From: Candidatus Saccharimonadota bacterium | GTDB taxonomy: Bacteria > Patescibacteriota > Saccharimonadia > Saccharimonadales > UBA4665 | Direction: 5' to 3' | NCBI GenBank assembly: GCA_020428025.1 | Contig: JAGQNO010000003.1 | Coordinates: forward strand, 1-48,146 | Length of the DNA stretch: 48,146 bases | Shown: piece after piece, positions 33,194-42,302 of the stretch | Layout: each line of letters opens with the position of its first letter | How positions within the stretch are numbered: position 1 is the first letter of the stretch | Position numbers and translations under genes: made by a program | Notes under the pieces: model-generated | Databases searched by the model: none | Told to the model about the DNA's origin: nothing | What the model saw: only the letters and a program-made list of their open reading frames with translations

Positions 33194-33460
33194 ATGATTA
33201 CAACGGAGAAAAAGACCGCCGCTATTAAGAGCGCGCAGGTCCACAAAGATGACACCGGTGGCGCTAGCGCCCAGGTGGCTGTGCTGTCAGAGCGCATAAA
33301 AGAGTTAACGGAGCACTTGCAGGCTAACAAGCACGATTTTGCGGCTCGCCGCGGGCTACTGCAAATGGTTGGTCGCCGTCGTCGTTTGCTGCGCTACATT
33401 GCAGAGCGTAACCCAGATGGTTACACTGCCTTGATTAAGAAACTCGGCATCCGCAAATAA
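33194..33460 (+). CDS. rpsO: 30S ribosomal protein uS15
   Basis: uS15 binds the central domain of 16S rRNA. At 88 residues it has the normal length. The family motifs are intact: TGGASAQVAVLSERIKELTEHL, KHDFAARRGLLQMVGRRRRLL and YTALIKKLGIRK at the end. It precedes pnp, the usual bacterial order, across a 167-base gap. In E. coli S15 represses its own translation by binding a leader; here almost no leader is predicted, so that mode of control seems absent. Confidence 0.97.
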   Translation: MITTEKKTAAIKSAQVHKDDTGGASAQVAVLSERIKELTEHLQANKHDFAARRGLLQMVGRRRRLLRYIAERNPDGYTALIKKLGIRK

Positions 33461-33462
33461 TT

Positions 33463-33593
33463 TGCTCAGACCAGGGCGTCCATACAGGACGTCCAAGCTT
33501 GTGCACATTAAAACAGATGGGTATCTTATGACCAGAGCCACAGATATATTCGATATTTAGCACAAGATGCGGGTATATTTGCACCCTGAGCAT
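33463..33593 (+). other. rpsO-pnp intergenic region with inverted repeats
   Basis: TGCTCAG (33463-33469) could pair over a distance with CTGAGCA (33587-33593). Within, GGGCGTCC (33475-33482) pairs with GGACGTCC (33488-33495), one G-U, as a compact hairpin. In other bacteria this gap holds an RNase-processed hairpin by which PNPase limits its own message; a similar role is possible here. No clear promoter for pnp was found. Confidence 0.4.
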
Positions 33594-33627
33594 AAGATTC
33601 CACCAAAGTAGAAAGAGAGGTTCTTAT

Positions 33628-35760
33628 ATGAGCCAAACTATCAACCCAAGCGGTAAGCAAATCGTTTCTGTAGAAACCGATTTTTTGGGCCGCAAACTAA
33701 CACTAGAAGTGAACCGCGTTGGTTTCCGCTCTAGCGCCAGTGTGCTGGCTCGCTACGGCGACACCGTGGTCCTAGGCACGGCCATGGTTGGCAAGCCAAT
33801 TGCCGGCATGGACTACTTTCCGCTTAGCATTGACTACGAAGAAAAGTTTTACGCCGCGGGCAAGATTAGCGGTTCGCGCTTTATTAAGCGCGAGGGTCGC
33901 CCATCTGACGACGCAGTTTTGATTGGCCGCCTGATTGACCGCCCAATCCGCCCCCTATGGCCTAAGGGTTACCGCTGCGAAGTGCAGGGCATTGCCACTG
34001 TGCTGTCTATGGACCCGGCTTTCCGTCCAGACATGATTGCTATGATTGCCACCAGCGCCGCCCTCATGCTCACCGGCGCACCATTTGACGGCCCTGTGGC
34101 CGGTCTGCGCGTGGGTTACAACCAAGAAGGCAAGCTAGAAGCTTTCCTCCCAGCAGAACAGCTGGATGAAGGCGCTCTAGACCTCGTAGTCGCCGGTAAC
34201 AAGAACGGCATTATGATGGTAGAAGCCGGCGCATCAGAAGTTACAGAAGAGCAGGTGGTAGAAGCGCTGGACTGGGCCTTTACAGCCATGCAGCCAGCAA
34301 TCGCCTTACAGGAAGAACTGGTTGCTAAGATTGGCGTAACCAAGCAGGAGTACGAGCTTGACCTGCCAGACCAAGCCATCCAGGACGAAGTCGCCAAGTA
34401 TCTAGAAAACAAACTGGGTGAGGATCTGCACAAACCGTACCCAGAGCGCAACGAACTGATTGGCGTTTTGCGCCAAGAAGTCCTAGACCACTTTGCAGAA
34501 AAACTCGGCGAAGATTTTGATAAGTCCGTCTATAACGACGCCTTTGACATGGCCGTTCACAAAGATGTCCGTAAGGGAATTATAGAGAAGGGCCTGCGCC
34601 CCGATGGCCGCAAATTAACAGAAATTCGTCCGCTGAGTTCAGAAGTTGGCTTCTTGCCACGAGCCCACGGCTCCAGCCTGTTTACGCGCGGCGTTACCCA
34701 GGCCATGAACATCGTAACCCTGGCGCCAACCAGCTACGCCCAGCTAGTAGACACCATGGAAAAAAACACGGAGCGCCGGTACATGCACCACTACAACGCT
34801 CCCGGCTGGACCGTGGGCGAGGTTCGTCGCCTGGGCAGCCCTGGCCGGCGTGAGATTGGCCACGGCTACCTAGCAGAGCGCGCACTCACCGCTGTACTGC
34901 CAACAGAGGCAGAGTTCCCATACACCATCCGCTCCGTAACAGAGATTATGAGCCAGAACGGCTCTACCTCTATGGCCGCTACCTGTAGTAGCTGCTTGGC
35001 GCTTATGGACGCCGGCGTGCCACTTAAGGCCCCCGTCTCTGGTATAGCCATGGGCCTGATGATTGAGGGCGACAAGCCCTATGTTCTAAGCGACATTGCA
35101 GATGCAGAAGACTTTGCCGGCGACATGGACTTTAAGGTCACCGGAACCAGCAAGGGCATTACCGCCCTGCAAATGGACATGAAGGTTCACGGCCTGCCGG
35201 TATCTGTCCTTAAGCAAGCGCTAGAGCAGGGCCGTGATGGCCGAGCCCACATTTTGGAGCACATGCTGACTACGCTGGCCCAGCCGCGCGCAGAGATGAG
35301 CCCATACGCACCTCGCGTTGAGTCTATCCAAATCAACCCAGACAAGATTCGGGAGATTATTGGTAAAGGTGGAGAGACGATTCAGAAGATTACCGCAGAA
35401 ACCGGGACAGAAATTGACATTAAAGACGATGGCACGGTCATGATTGCCAGCCCAGACGGCGCCGCCATTCAGGCCGCCAAAGACTGGATTGCCAGCATCG
35501 TAGAAGAGCCAGAAGTGGGCAAAATATACAAAGACCGCCCCGTGGTTTCAGTTCTGGACTTTGGCGCCTTTGTGCAAATCCTGCCTGGCAAAGACGGTCT
35601 GGTGCACGTCTCAGAAATCTCTGAAGAGCGCACAGAAAAAGTCTCAGACAAGCTCAAAGAGGGCGATAAAGTCACTGTAAAACTAGTGGCCATTGACGAC
35701 CGCGGCCGGTTGCAGCTGAGTATGAAAGCCGCTGCCAAGGAACTTGCAGATAAGAAGTAA
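33628..35760 (+). CDS. pnp: Polyribonucleotide nucleotidyltransferase
   Basis: PNPase degrades RNA 3'-5' with phosphate as attacking group. The 710-residue protein has the full family order: first RNase PH domain (GDTVVLGTAMVGKPIAGMDY), helical linker, second RNase PH domain (FTRGVTQAMNIVTLAP, NGSTSMAATCSSCLALMDAG), KH domain (INPDKIREIIGKGGETIQKI) and S1 domain (GKDGLVHVSEISEERTEKVS). AGAGAGGTTC precedes the ATG as a Shine-Dalgarno. Together with orn, rnj and the RNB protein it forms the RNA-decay set of this window. Confidence 0.98.
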   Translation: MSQTINPSGKQIVSVETDFLGRKLTLEVNRVGFRSSASVLARYGDTVVLGTAMVGKPIAGMDYFPLSIDYEEKFYAAGKISGSRFIKREGRPSDDAVLIGRLIDRPIRPLWPKGYRCEVQGIATVLSMDPAFRPDMIAMIATSAALMLTGAPFDGPVAGLRVGYNQEGKLEAFLPAEQLDEGALDLVVAGNKNGIMMVEAGASEVTEEQVVEALDWAFTAMQPAIALQEELVAKIGVTKQEYELDLPDQAIQDEVAKYLENKLGEDLHKPYPERNELIGVLRQEVLDHFAEKLGEDFDKSVYNDAFDMAVHKDVRKGIIEKGLRPDGRKLTEIRPLSSEVGFLPRAHGSSLFTRGVTQAMNIVTLAPTSYAQLVDTMEKNTERRYMHHYNAPGWTVGEVRRLGSPGRREIGHGYLAERALTAVLPTEAEFPYTIRSVTEIMSQNGSTSMAATCSSCLALMDAGVPLKAPVSGIAMGLMIEGDKPYVLSDIADAEDFAGDMDFKVTGTSKGITALQMDMKVHGLPVSVLKQALEQGRDGRAHILEHMLTTLAQPRAEMSPYAPRVESIQINPDKIREIIGKGGETIQKITAETGTEIDIKDDGTVMIASPDGAAIQAAKDWIASIVEEPEVGKIYKDRPVVSVLDFGAFVQILPGKDGLVHVSEISEERTEKVSDKLKEGDKVTVKLVAIDDRGRLQLSMKAAAKELADKK

Positions 35761-35778
35761 GATTTTAGAAGCTAGAGC

Positions 35779-36198
35779 ATGATTGGTCCATTCATAAAAA
35801 AAGTACCTCAAGAGCTAATGCAAGATAGTGTCCCAAATGTTATTGCGCAGATAGGCTATGGTTACGGCTTGAGTGGAGAACGAAAGAAAGCTGCGCGGCG
35901 GCAATGGCGAATTAATTTCATTGCTAGTTTCGTCGTGACCATCGTTGCAATGATTGCGGTTCTAATAGGCAGTATATTGCATGTTTCTGGTAATAAACTA
36001 ATATTCCTTTTTTATGCTCCGGGTTTTATAGGGGCAATCGTAATTGGACTCTATGCTTTTCGGAGAAGAGAGAGTGGCATACAGCTGTATTTTAAGGAGC
36101 GTAAAGCAATTAGAGATTCACGGACTAGCAATCTCCAGGAGCTAAATGACTTCATTAGATCAGCAAAGAGCAATAATGGTCATAAAGATGGAAACTAA
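35779..36198 (+). CDS. Hypothetical two-helix membrane protein
   Basis: A 139-residue protein with two hydrophobic helices, INFIASFVVTIVAMIAVLIG (about residues 46-65) and LIFLFYAPGFIGAIVIGLYA (about 74-93), flanked by basic segments (GERKKAARRQWR, FRRRESG). No family recognised. It begins 18 bases after pnp but its codon use is much more AT-rich. It is the first of three similar small membrane-protein genes that overlap or abut one another. Confidence 0.65.
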   Translation: MIGPFIKKVPQELMQDSVPNVIAQIGYGYGLSGERKKAARRQWRINFIASFVVTIVAMIAVLIGSILHVSGNKLIFLFYAPGFIGAIVIGLYAFRRRESGIQLYFKERKAIRDSRTSNLQELNDFIRSAKSNNGHKDGN

Positions 36199-36664
36199 AA
36201 ATTTTACGATTGAAAACGTGCACGCTGTGGCTGATTGTGACTCGATTTCTGAGCATCAGCTGGAGCAAGACCACAACGAGAAGGTTAGTCCCAAGCATGT
36301 GCAAGCGCTTGTTAAACAGTATGGATTTAAGAAGGAAGTTGCAACTGATATGCTCCAACACTTCTTCTTACCAGATGAAGAGGATTTTAATGCACAAAAT
36401 GTGTACGCTCGTACTTATGAGCACTATGTTAGCGACCAGCAAGTAGGCGACAAAACCCCCTTTAACATAGAACACTTTTCCAAAACCCGCGCCGGTGCCG
36501 CCACATTTGCGGCGCTGACGCTGGGGCTGGCCTACGGCTGCTTTTGTTTGGCCGTGGACCGCGGGAATTTTCTGTGGTATGCGTTGACGCTGGTGTTGGG
36601 GGTGGCCGGGCTCCAGTATGTTTTTAGGGCGGCGGGTATCCTTTTGCGGAGAAAAAAAGTATGA
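36176..36664 (+). CDS. Hypothetical two-helix membrane protein
   Basis: A 162-residue protein with a ~100-residue soluble N-terminal part (HVQALVKQYGFKKEVATDML looks helical) and two C-terminal membrane helices, AGAATFAALTLGLAYGCFCLA and FLWYALTLVLGVAGLQYVF. The start is uncertain: ATG at 36176 (weak AAAGAG upstream) or 36188. Either overlaps the end of the preceding gene, and the stop overlaps the next start as ATGA, so the three genes are one transcription unit. The DNA changes from AT-rich to GC-rich at about 36480, where the membrane part begins. Confidence 0.65.
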   Translation: MVIKMETKNFTIENVHAVADCDSISEHQLEQDHNEKVSPKHVQALVKQYGFKKEVATDMLQHFFLPDEEDFNAQNVYARTYEHYVSDQQVGDKTPFNIEHFSKTRAGAATFAALTLGLAYGCFCLAVDRGNFLWYALTLVLGVAGLQYVFRAAGILLRRKKV

Positions 36665-37068
36665 GCAGGTTTGTCTTGGAGCAAACAGAGCTAGCTCACC
36701 AGCCTTTTCTAGTAACGATTGCATATGGTAGTCAAAGTCAGACTGGCCGCCGCCGCTGGGACCAAATTATCGGTCTGCCAAAATATAACTTATGGCTAAT
36801 CTTTGCTATGAATGTATTTGTGATGCTATTTGTTATTGCCGGGGAGATACTGGTCCTTAAAATAGTTACTACCAAGCACTTATCCATAGTATCTTTTTTG
36901 CCGATATTGGTACTAATCAGTGCACCAATTAAGATGTGTCCGGATATCATAAAACTGGGCAATATCTTAAGAGCTCATGGCTATACGGCTCAAAAACAAT
37001 CAGCACTGGCAGCGAAAATTATTGAAGAAGCAAGGACCCATAAGCAGCAAAGAAAAGGTGGTCAGTAG
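36661..37068 (+). CDS. Hypothetical two-helix membrane protein
   Basis: A 135-residue protein. Two hydrophobic helices, LWLIFAMNVFVMLFVIAGEI (about residues 43-62) and LSIVSFLPILVLISAPIKM, form a short hairpin resembling the gene at 35779 in layout (basic loop, two helices, basic helical tail KIIEEARTHKQQRKGG). A distant duplication is possible but not shown. It overlaps the previous stop by four bases and ends two bases before the uracil-DNA glycosylase gene. Confidence 0.65.
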   Translation: MSRFVLEQTELAHQPFLVTIAYGSQSQTGRRRWDQIIGLPKYNLWLIFAMNVFVMLFVIAGEILVLKIVTTKHLSIVSFLPILVLISAPIKMCPDIIKLGNILRAHGYTAQKQSALAAKIIEEARTHKQQRKGGQ

Positions 37069-37069
37069 T

Positions 37070-37669
37070 ATGCCAGATAAAAGCTTAGGACTTGCCCACA
37101 TTGAGCAAGAAATAATAAACAACAATGTCTGCCCAGAGCTAGCCGCCCAGGCCACCCAACTCGTCTTTGGCGATGGCAACCCAGACGCTAAAATCGTCTT
37201 TATTGGTGAAGCGCCCGGCAAAAAAGAGGATCTAGAAGGCGTGCCATTTGTGGGCGCCGCCGGGAAGTTCCTAGATGAAATGCTGGCCAGCATCAATCTG
37301 AAGCGGGAGGATATTTACATTACCAACATTGTTAAATATAGGCCGCCGAATAATCGGGATCCGTTGCCAGAGGAGAAGAAGGCATTTTTGCCGTATTTGC
37401 AGGCCCAGCTGGAAATCATTCAGCCCAAGATTGTCGTTACATTGGGGCGACACAGCGGCGCGTGTTTCCTGCCGGATTTGCAAATTAGCCGCGACCACGG
37501 GCAGCCAAAGCGCCTAAAGTTGCAGCATAAATCCGATGCCAAGGACGTTTTGGAAGTGGTGATTGTGCCGCTGTTCCATCCGGCCGCAGCATTATATAAC
37601 GGGGGTCTGCGTCAGACGCTACTGGACGATTTTGGGCAGATTCCGGCGATTATTAAGAAAATCAATTAG
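37070..37669 (+). CDS. Family-4 uracil-DNA glycosylase
   Basis: Removes uracil from DNA. At 199 residues it has the family-4 motif A (IGEAPGKKEDLEGVPFVG near residues 45-62), NIVKYRPPNNRDPLPEE, and motif B FHPAAALYNGG near residue 172. Family-4 enzymes carry a [4Fe-4S] cluster held by four cysteines: two in an N-terminal CxxC, one in VKCRPP and one in the following helix. Here only one of the first pair is present (NNNVCPEL); the others read Tyr (VKYRPP) and Phe (KKAFLPYL), so cluster binding is unlikely. The ATG at 37070 follows AAAGGTGG and the previous stop by one base. Confidence 0.9.
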   Translation: MPDKSLGLAHIEQEIINNNVCPELAAQATQLVFGDGNPDAKIVFIGEAPGKKEDLEGVPFVGAAGKFLDEMLASINLKREDIYITNIVKYRPPNNRDPLPEEKKAFLPYLQAQLEIIQPKIVVTLGRHSGACFLPDLQISRDHGQPKRLKLQHKSDAKDVLEVVIVPLFHPAAALYNGGLRQTLLDDFGQIPAIIKKIN

Positions 37670-37698
37670 TCTCATAAAACGAAAGGACAAATACGTTT

Positions 37699-39789
37699 AT
37701 GGAACCACAGAAACAACAAAACAATAATGGACAGAGGCCAAATAACAAGCGGCCGCAGCGCGGTCCACGCCCGCAAGGACAAGGCAACGGTCGGCCACAA
37801 AACAGGGGCGGAAAGCCCGCTGGCAATGGCCAGCAAAACCAGCTGGGCGGTAACTTGACTGTGTCACGCGGGCAAGCCGTGCGGGCGCAGAAGCGAACCC
37901 AGATGGACGCGCAGAAAATCGCTAATCAGTACCAGCAGGCGCAGGAGCGCGGTAGGGCTAACGTGATTAAAGAAGATACCGCTAAGCTCAAGATTACCTT
38001 CCTGGGCGGCCAAGAGGCGATTGGTGAGAAAAACATGCAGGTGCTGGAATTTGGCAACGACGCCCTGATCCTGGACTGCGGCAACCACCTGGGTGTGGAC
38101 CTGCCGGGTATTAACTACGCCATTGCAGACACCACCTACCTAGAGAGCATTAAGCACAAGCTACGCGGCTACGTCATTAGTCATGGTCACCTAGACCACC
38201 TGGGCGGCCTTAAGCACATTGTGCCCAAGTTTCCGGCGCCTATTTACGGCAGCCGCTTTACGTTGGGCGTTGTGGGCAAGTCATTTGAAGATGCGGCCGC
38301 TGAATCTGGCCTAGACTTTGTGCCAGAGCTGGTCATTATGAATATGGACAACCACGAGCGCCTGAAGTTGGGCGAGTTCTTTATTGAGCTGGTGCGCATT
38401 ACCCACTCCGTGCCGGAATCGTCATGTATTGTGGTGGATACGCCGGTTGGCCGCGTCATTAACACCGGTGACTGGCGCCTAGACCCAGAACCGCTAGACG
38501 AGATGCCTACAGACGTCACCCGTCTACGGCAGTTGGGTGATGAAGGTGTGTTGCTCATGATGAGTGACTCCACTGGTGCAGATAAACCAGGTCGTACCCC
38601 AACTGAACACACCCTGCAGGAAAGCTTCCACGACATGATTGGCCGGGCTGAGGGCCGCGTTTTTGTAGCTATTTTTAGCTCCAACATGAACCGCGTGCAA
38701 ATGATTGTAAATGCCGCTGTGCAGTCCGGTCGCCGCGTGGCGCTGGACGGCCGCAGTATGATGAGCTACGCAGAAATCGCCGTCCGTCAGGGCATTCTAA
38801 AAATTCCAAAGGGTACCGTGCTGCCAATGCACGAGATGCCAAACATTCCAGATCGCCAAGTACTCGTTATTTGTACTGGTGGTCAGGGTGAACCACGCGC
38901 CGCACTGCAGCGCATGGCAGAAGGGGAGCACCGTCACATTAAGCTCAAAGAGGGCGACACGGTGGTGGTCAGCTCCACGCCTATTCCAGGTAACGAGGTC
39001 CGCTACCAAGAAATCGGCAACGACCTAATCCGCCGCGGCGTTACGCTTTTTAGGCACCCAACGCATGAGATTGACGGCGTCGGCCCCATGCACGTGTCTG
39101 GTCACGCTGCGCGTGATGAGTACCGGGAGATATTGCACATCGTCCGCCCCAAATACTTCATCCCAATTTATGCCGGCGCTTTGCACCGCAAGTACTTCAA
39201 AGAATTAGCTATAGAAGAAGGTATGCCGCGCAATAACGTGATTGACGCTCAAAACGGTGACCAGCTCCTATTTGATGAAAACAGCTGGACCTTGGGCGGG
39301 AAAGCGCCCTACGGCAGCTTGCTAGTAGACCAAACCGGCTCCGTGGTCAGCAACGTGGTGGTTAAAGACCGCGTGCTTTTGAGTGAGGAAGGCTTGGTGG
39401 CGGTAATTCTAACGGTAGACAAAAAGACCGGCAATCTGTTGACCAGCCCGGACATTATTAGCCGCGGCTTCATTTACATGCGTGACAACGAAGAAATCAT
39501 GAATGGTCTGCGACTAGAGGTCAAGCGCGCCGTCCAGCAGCGCTTTAAGCGCGTAGATCTAGACCGATTTAAGGCAGAACTTAAAGATCACATTACGCAC
39601 TACTTGTTTGAGCAAACGCAGCGTAGCCCCATCGTTATTCCAGTGGTAAATATCATTAGCGGTAAGGGTCAAGAGGCGCAGACAGTGCACCAATCTAAGA
39701 CCAAGACTGCTGAAGAAATTGCTGTGGACCAACAAAAACGATTCCAGGAAATGCGTGCCCGTCTTCTGGGTCAAGACCAACCGGACTAG
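37699..39789 (+). CDS. rnj: Ribonuclease J
   Basis: A metallo-beta-lactamase/beta-CASP nuclease with endo- and 5'-exonuclease activity on RNA. The zinc motif SHGHLDHLGG is intact, with further ligands in THSVPESSCIVV and NTGDWRLDPEP; the beta-CASP region includes VSGHAARDEYREILHI. The 696-residue protein has an extra ~95-residue N-terminal tail rich in Gln, Asn, Arg and Gly (NNKRPQRGPRPQGQGNG), low complexity and probably RNA-binding or condensate-prone. AAAGGA precedes the ATG. It pairs functionally with pnp upstream. Confidence 0.95.
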   Translation: MEPQKQQNNNGQRPNNKRPQRGPRPQGQGNGRPQNRGGKPAGNGQQNQLGGNLTVSRGQAVRAQKRTQMDAQKIANQYQQAQERGRANVIKEDTAKLKITFLGGQEAIGEKNMQVLEFGNDALILDCGNHLGVDLPGINYAIADTTYLESIKHKLRGYVISHGHLDHLGGLKHIVPKFPAPIYGSRFTLGVVGKSFEDAAAESGLDFVPELVIMNMDNHERLKLGEFFIELVRITHSVPESSCIVVDTPVGRVINTGDWRLDPEPLDEMPTDVTRLRQLGDEGVLLMMSDSTGADKPGRTPTEHTLQESFHDMIGRAEGRVFVAIFSSNMNRVQMIVNAAVQSGRRVALDGRSMMSYAEIAVRQGILKIPKGTVLPMHEMPNIPDRQVLVICTGGQGEPRAALQRMAEGEHRHIKLKEGDTVVVSSTPIPGNEVRYQEIGNDLIRRGVTLFRHPTHEIDGVGPMHVSGHAARDEYREILHIVRPKYFIPIYAGALHRKYFKELAIEEGMPRNNVIDAQNGDQLLFDENSWTLGGKAPYGSLLVDQTGSVVSNVVVKDRVLLSEEGLVAVILTVDKKTGNLLTSPDIISRGFIYMRDNEEIMNGLRLEVKRAVQQRFKRVDLDRFKAELKDHITHYLFEQTQRSPIVIPVVNIISGKGQEAQTVHQSKTKTAEEIAVDQQKRFQEMRARLLGQDQPD

Positions 39790-39858
39790 CAAATTAGTTG
39801 CAGATTAATATTGGTTTGCGATACTATTAGCTTAAGAATAGTTTAGAAAGGGGTTTCT

Positions 39859-42255
39859 ATGGCGTCATCGGAAAAGATAAAGAGCCTAAAAAAACAATTT
39901 GTTAGGCGGAGTGGCGTACTGGCTGCCCTTTTTCTAGCGATTGGTTTTGGACTAACCGGCATATTGATCAAAACCCAGTCTAAAGCCGCAGAAGCCGGCT
40001 TTTCCTTTGGCGCTGCCGGTGATCACGGTAACCACGCAGAGTCCGCGGCTGTTTTCCAAGCCGCAGGTGCTTCTGGCATTAGCTTTTTCCAGTCCAATGG
40101 AGATCTAAGCTATAACGAGAATGGTGGGGCACTTAACTGGTGCTCTATGGTTAAGTCTAAGCTGGGCACAATCCCACAAGTCGCCCTAAACGGGAACCAT
40201 GAAGAAGTCAGCCACCTTGGCTATAACGGGGACGACATAAACACTATTATCAGTGCAAGTTGTCTAGCAAAACCAACGGCGCTCAATATCCAAGACTCAC
40301 CTTACACTACAGGTACTGCCGGCACAGCTCCCACTAACTACGGACGCGAATATTACTTTGACTACCCAACGTCTAGCCCTACTGCGCGTTTTATCTCTGT
40401 CTCTCCAGGAATTAATACCATTAACGGTGGTATATATGACTATAGCGTAGGAACGCCACGCTATGACTGGGTCCAGTCTAAAATTAGAGAAGCTAAGGCT
40501 GCAGGTATGTGGGTGGTTGTAAACCAGCACATTCCTTACCTTAATGCAGGTACCTCACACGGCAGCCAGGATATGGCCGCAACTGAGCATCCAAGTGTCA
40601 AGCCATTCTTTAACATGCTGCTTTCTGAGAAGGTAGACTTAATCCTGGCCGCTCACGACCATAACTACCAGCGAACCAAACAGATAGGGGGCGCAGCTTG
40701 CGCAGGCTACAACTTTAATGTGTACACTCCTACCTGCGTTGCAAATGACTCTAACACCACCTACCAGGCTGGCGCTGGATCAATCGTGATCATTACTGGT
40801 TCAGCCGGCGGAAATGAAAAAGATGGCAACAAGATGAACGGTATTAACTATGGCGATCCGGATGCTCCGTATCTGGCTTCTGCTATGGGCAGCAACTCGC
40901 CTAATGCAACATTTGGGTTCTCCAAATTTGATATAACAAGCACATCAATCACAGGTTCGTTTGTACCAGGAGTAGGCCAAACAGGTGGATTTACCGATAA
41001 CTTTACTATCACCAAAGCAGCAACCTCCACAGATGGTGAAGCACCAACAGTAAGCGTCACAGCTCCTACCGCCAATGAAATCATAACAGGCACAAAAACG
41101 CTGACCGCCACTGCTGCAGATAACGTAGGAGTAACAAAAGTTGAATTTTACGTGGGTACTTCAAAAGTAGGTGAAGATACTACTGCCCCATACACCTTTG
41201 ATTGGCCCAGTACCACTGTAGCTAACGGCGACACAACTGTAACAGCCAAGGCTTACGACTCGGCAAACAATCCTGCTACTTCAACTGCAGTCGCAATCAC
41301 GGTTAGCAACCCTGCCGGAACGACTGATACAGAGAAGCCAACTGTATCTTTGACCGCACCAGCAGCAAACGCAACTTTAACTGGCAATGCAACGCTGACT
41401 GCTACTGCTGCAGATAACATAGGTGTCACAAAAGTTAGATTCTACGATGGGTCTACAGAGCTTGGCGAAGATACAACTGCACCTTACACTCTAGCGTGGC
41501 TTACCACCACCAGGACTAACGGCAGTGCCAATCTAACAGCTGTGGCCTATGATGCTGCTGGCAACCATACAACTAGTGCAGCAGTGCCAGTAACAATTGA
41601 TAACCCCACCCAAGCAGCACCTGTTACATTCACAGTTCCAGGCACTGAATCCACTATTGGCTTCTCCGCAACAGGGAGCTGCGCAGCTACCTCAGCAACT
41701 TCGGAGAGCAAGACGGCCCCAGCAGAAGTCACGGGCAGTGTCCTTGCGGGCGCCGGGTTTAGCCTTAACTGTAGCTCACCGGGCTCATCGGCACAGGTCA
41801 CAATCAATTTGGGCAAAGTCTACGATAACGCAAAGATCCGCGTCTTTAAGCAGGTTGCTGGCCAGACATCTGATGTTACTGGCGACGTTACCCTCCAAGA
41901 CGTGGATGTCGCCGGCAAACCAGTCACAACCATTATGTATACGCTGGTAGATGGTGGCTTTGGCGATGACGATAAAGCCGCAAACGGTAAAATTGTGGAC
42001 CCAGTCTTTGTTAGCATTGCGCCCACCGTCTCAACACCAGGCACAAATGAGGGCGTAGGCGCAGATGGAACACCAGCTCCGCAGGCAACATCAGGTGGTC
42101 AGCTGGCTGATACCGGTGCCGGACGCTATGCTCTGATTGTTGGCTCAGTCCTAGCCCTGGGTCTTGGCGTCTTGGCAGCAGTTGTATTCCTGCTCAAAAG
42201 CCGCGACGAAGAAAATCTACAGATTCCGCGCGACCCAACAATCGTAAGCAACTAA
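39859..42255 (+). CDS. Surface-anchored metallophosphoesterase with Ig-like repeats
   Basis: A 798-residue exported protein. It has an N-terminal signal or anchor (LAALFLAIGFGLTGILI, about residues 21-37). The calcineurin-like phosphoesterase domain follows: AAGDHG, GDLSYNENGG, ALNGNHEE, VVNQHIPYL and AAHDHNYQRT supply metal ligands, close to purple acid phosphatases. Two tandem bacterial Ig-like repeats come next, each with TLTATAADN(V/I)GVTKV and ending TTSAAV or TSTAVA. The C-terminus is a sorting signal: LADTG, a hydrophobic helix (YALIVGSVLALGLGVLAAVV) and a basic tail KSRDEEN. LAxTG is the motif of class E sortases. GAAAGGGG serves as Shine-Dalgarno. Confidence 0.88.
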   Translation: MASSEKIKSLKKQFVRRSGVLAALFLAIGFGLTGILIKTQSKAAEAGFSFGAAGDHGNHAESAAVFQAAGASGISFFQSNGDLSYNENGGALNWCSMVKSKLGTIPQVALNGNHEEVSHLGYNGDDINTIISASCLAKPTALNIQDSPYTTGTAGTAPTNYGREYYFDYPTSSPTARFISVSPGINTINGGIYDYSVGTPRYDWVQSKIREAKAAGMWVVVNQHIPYLNAGTSHGSQDMAATEHPSVKPFFNMLLSEKVDLILAAHDHNYQRTKQIGGAACAGYNFNVYTPTCVANDSNTTYQAGAGSIVIITGSAGGNEKDGNKMNGINYGDPDAPYLASAMGSNSPNATFGFSKFDITSTSITGSFVPGVGQTGGFTDNFTITKAATSTDGEAPTVSVTAPTANEIITGTKTLTATAADNVGVTKVEFYVGTSKVGEDTTAPYTFDWPSTTVANGDTTVTAKAYDSANNPATSTAVAITVSNPAGTTDTEKPTVSLTAPAANATLTGNATLTATAADNIGVTKVRFYDGSTELGEDTTAPYTLAWLTTTRTNGSANLTAVAYDAAGNHTTSAAVPVTIDNPTQAAPVTFTVPGTESTIGFSATGSCAATSATSESKTAPAEVTGSVLAGAGFSLNCSSPGSSAQVTINLGKVYDNAKIRVFKQVAGQTSDVTGDVTLQDVDVAGKPVTTIMYTLVDGGFGDDDKAANGKIVDPVFVSIAPTVSTPGTNEGVGADGTPAPQATSGGQLADTGAGRYALIVGSVLALGLGVLAAVVFLLKSRDEENLQIPRDPTIVSN

Positions 42256-42267
42256 AAGCCATCTAGA

Positions 42268-42296
42268 TTGACAAATGATGTAAATATTGCTATAAT
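42268..42296 (+). promoter_or_regulatory. Consensus promoter of the gene at 42303
   Basis: TTGACA (42268-42273), 17 bases, TATAAT (42291-42296): the full sigma-70 consensus. The -10 ends six bases before the ATG, so the transcript should start at the start codon itself. This is the clearest leaderless promoter in the window. Confidence 0.92.
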
Positions 42297-42302
42297 ATTT
42301 AC

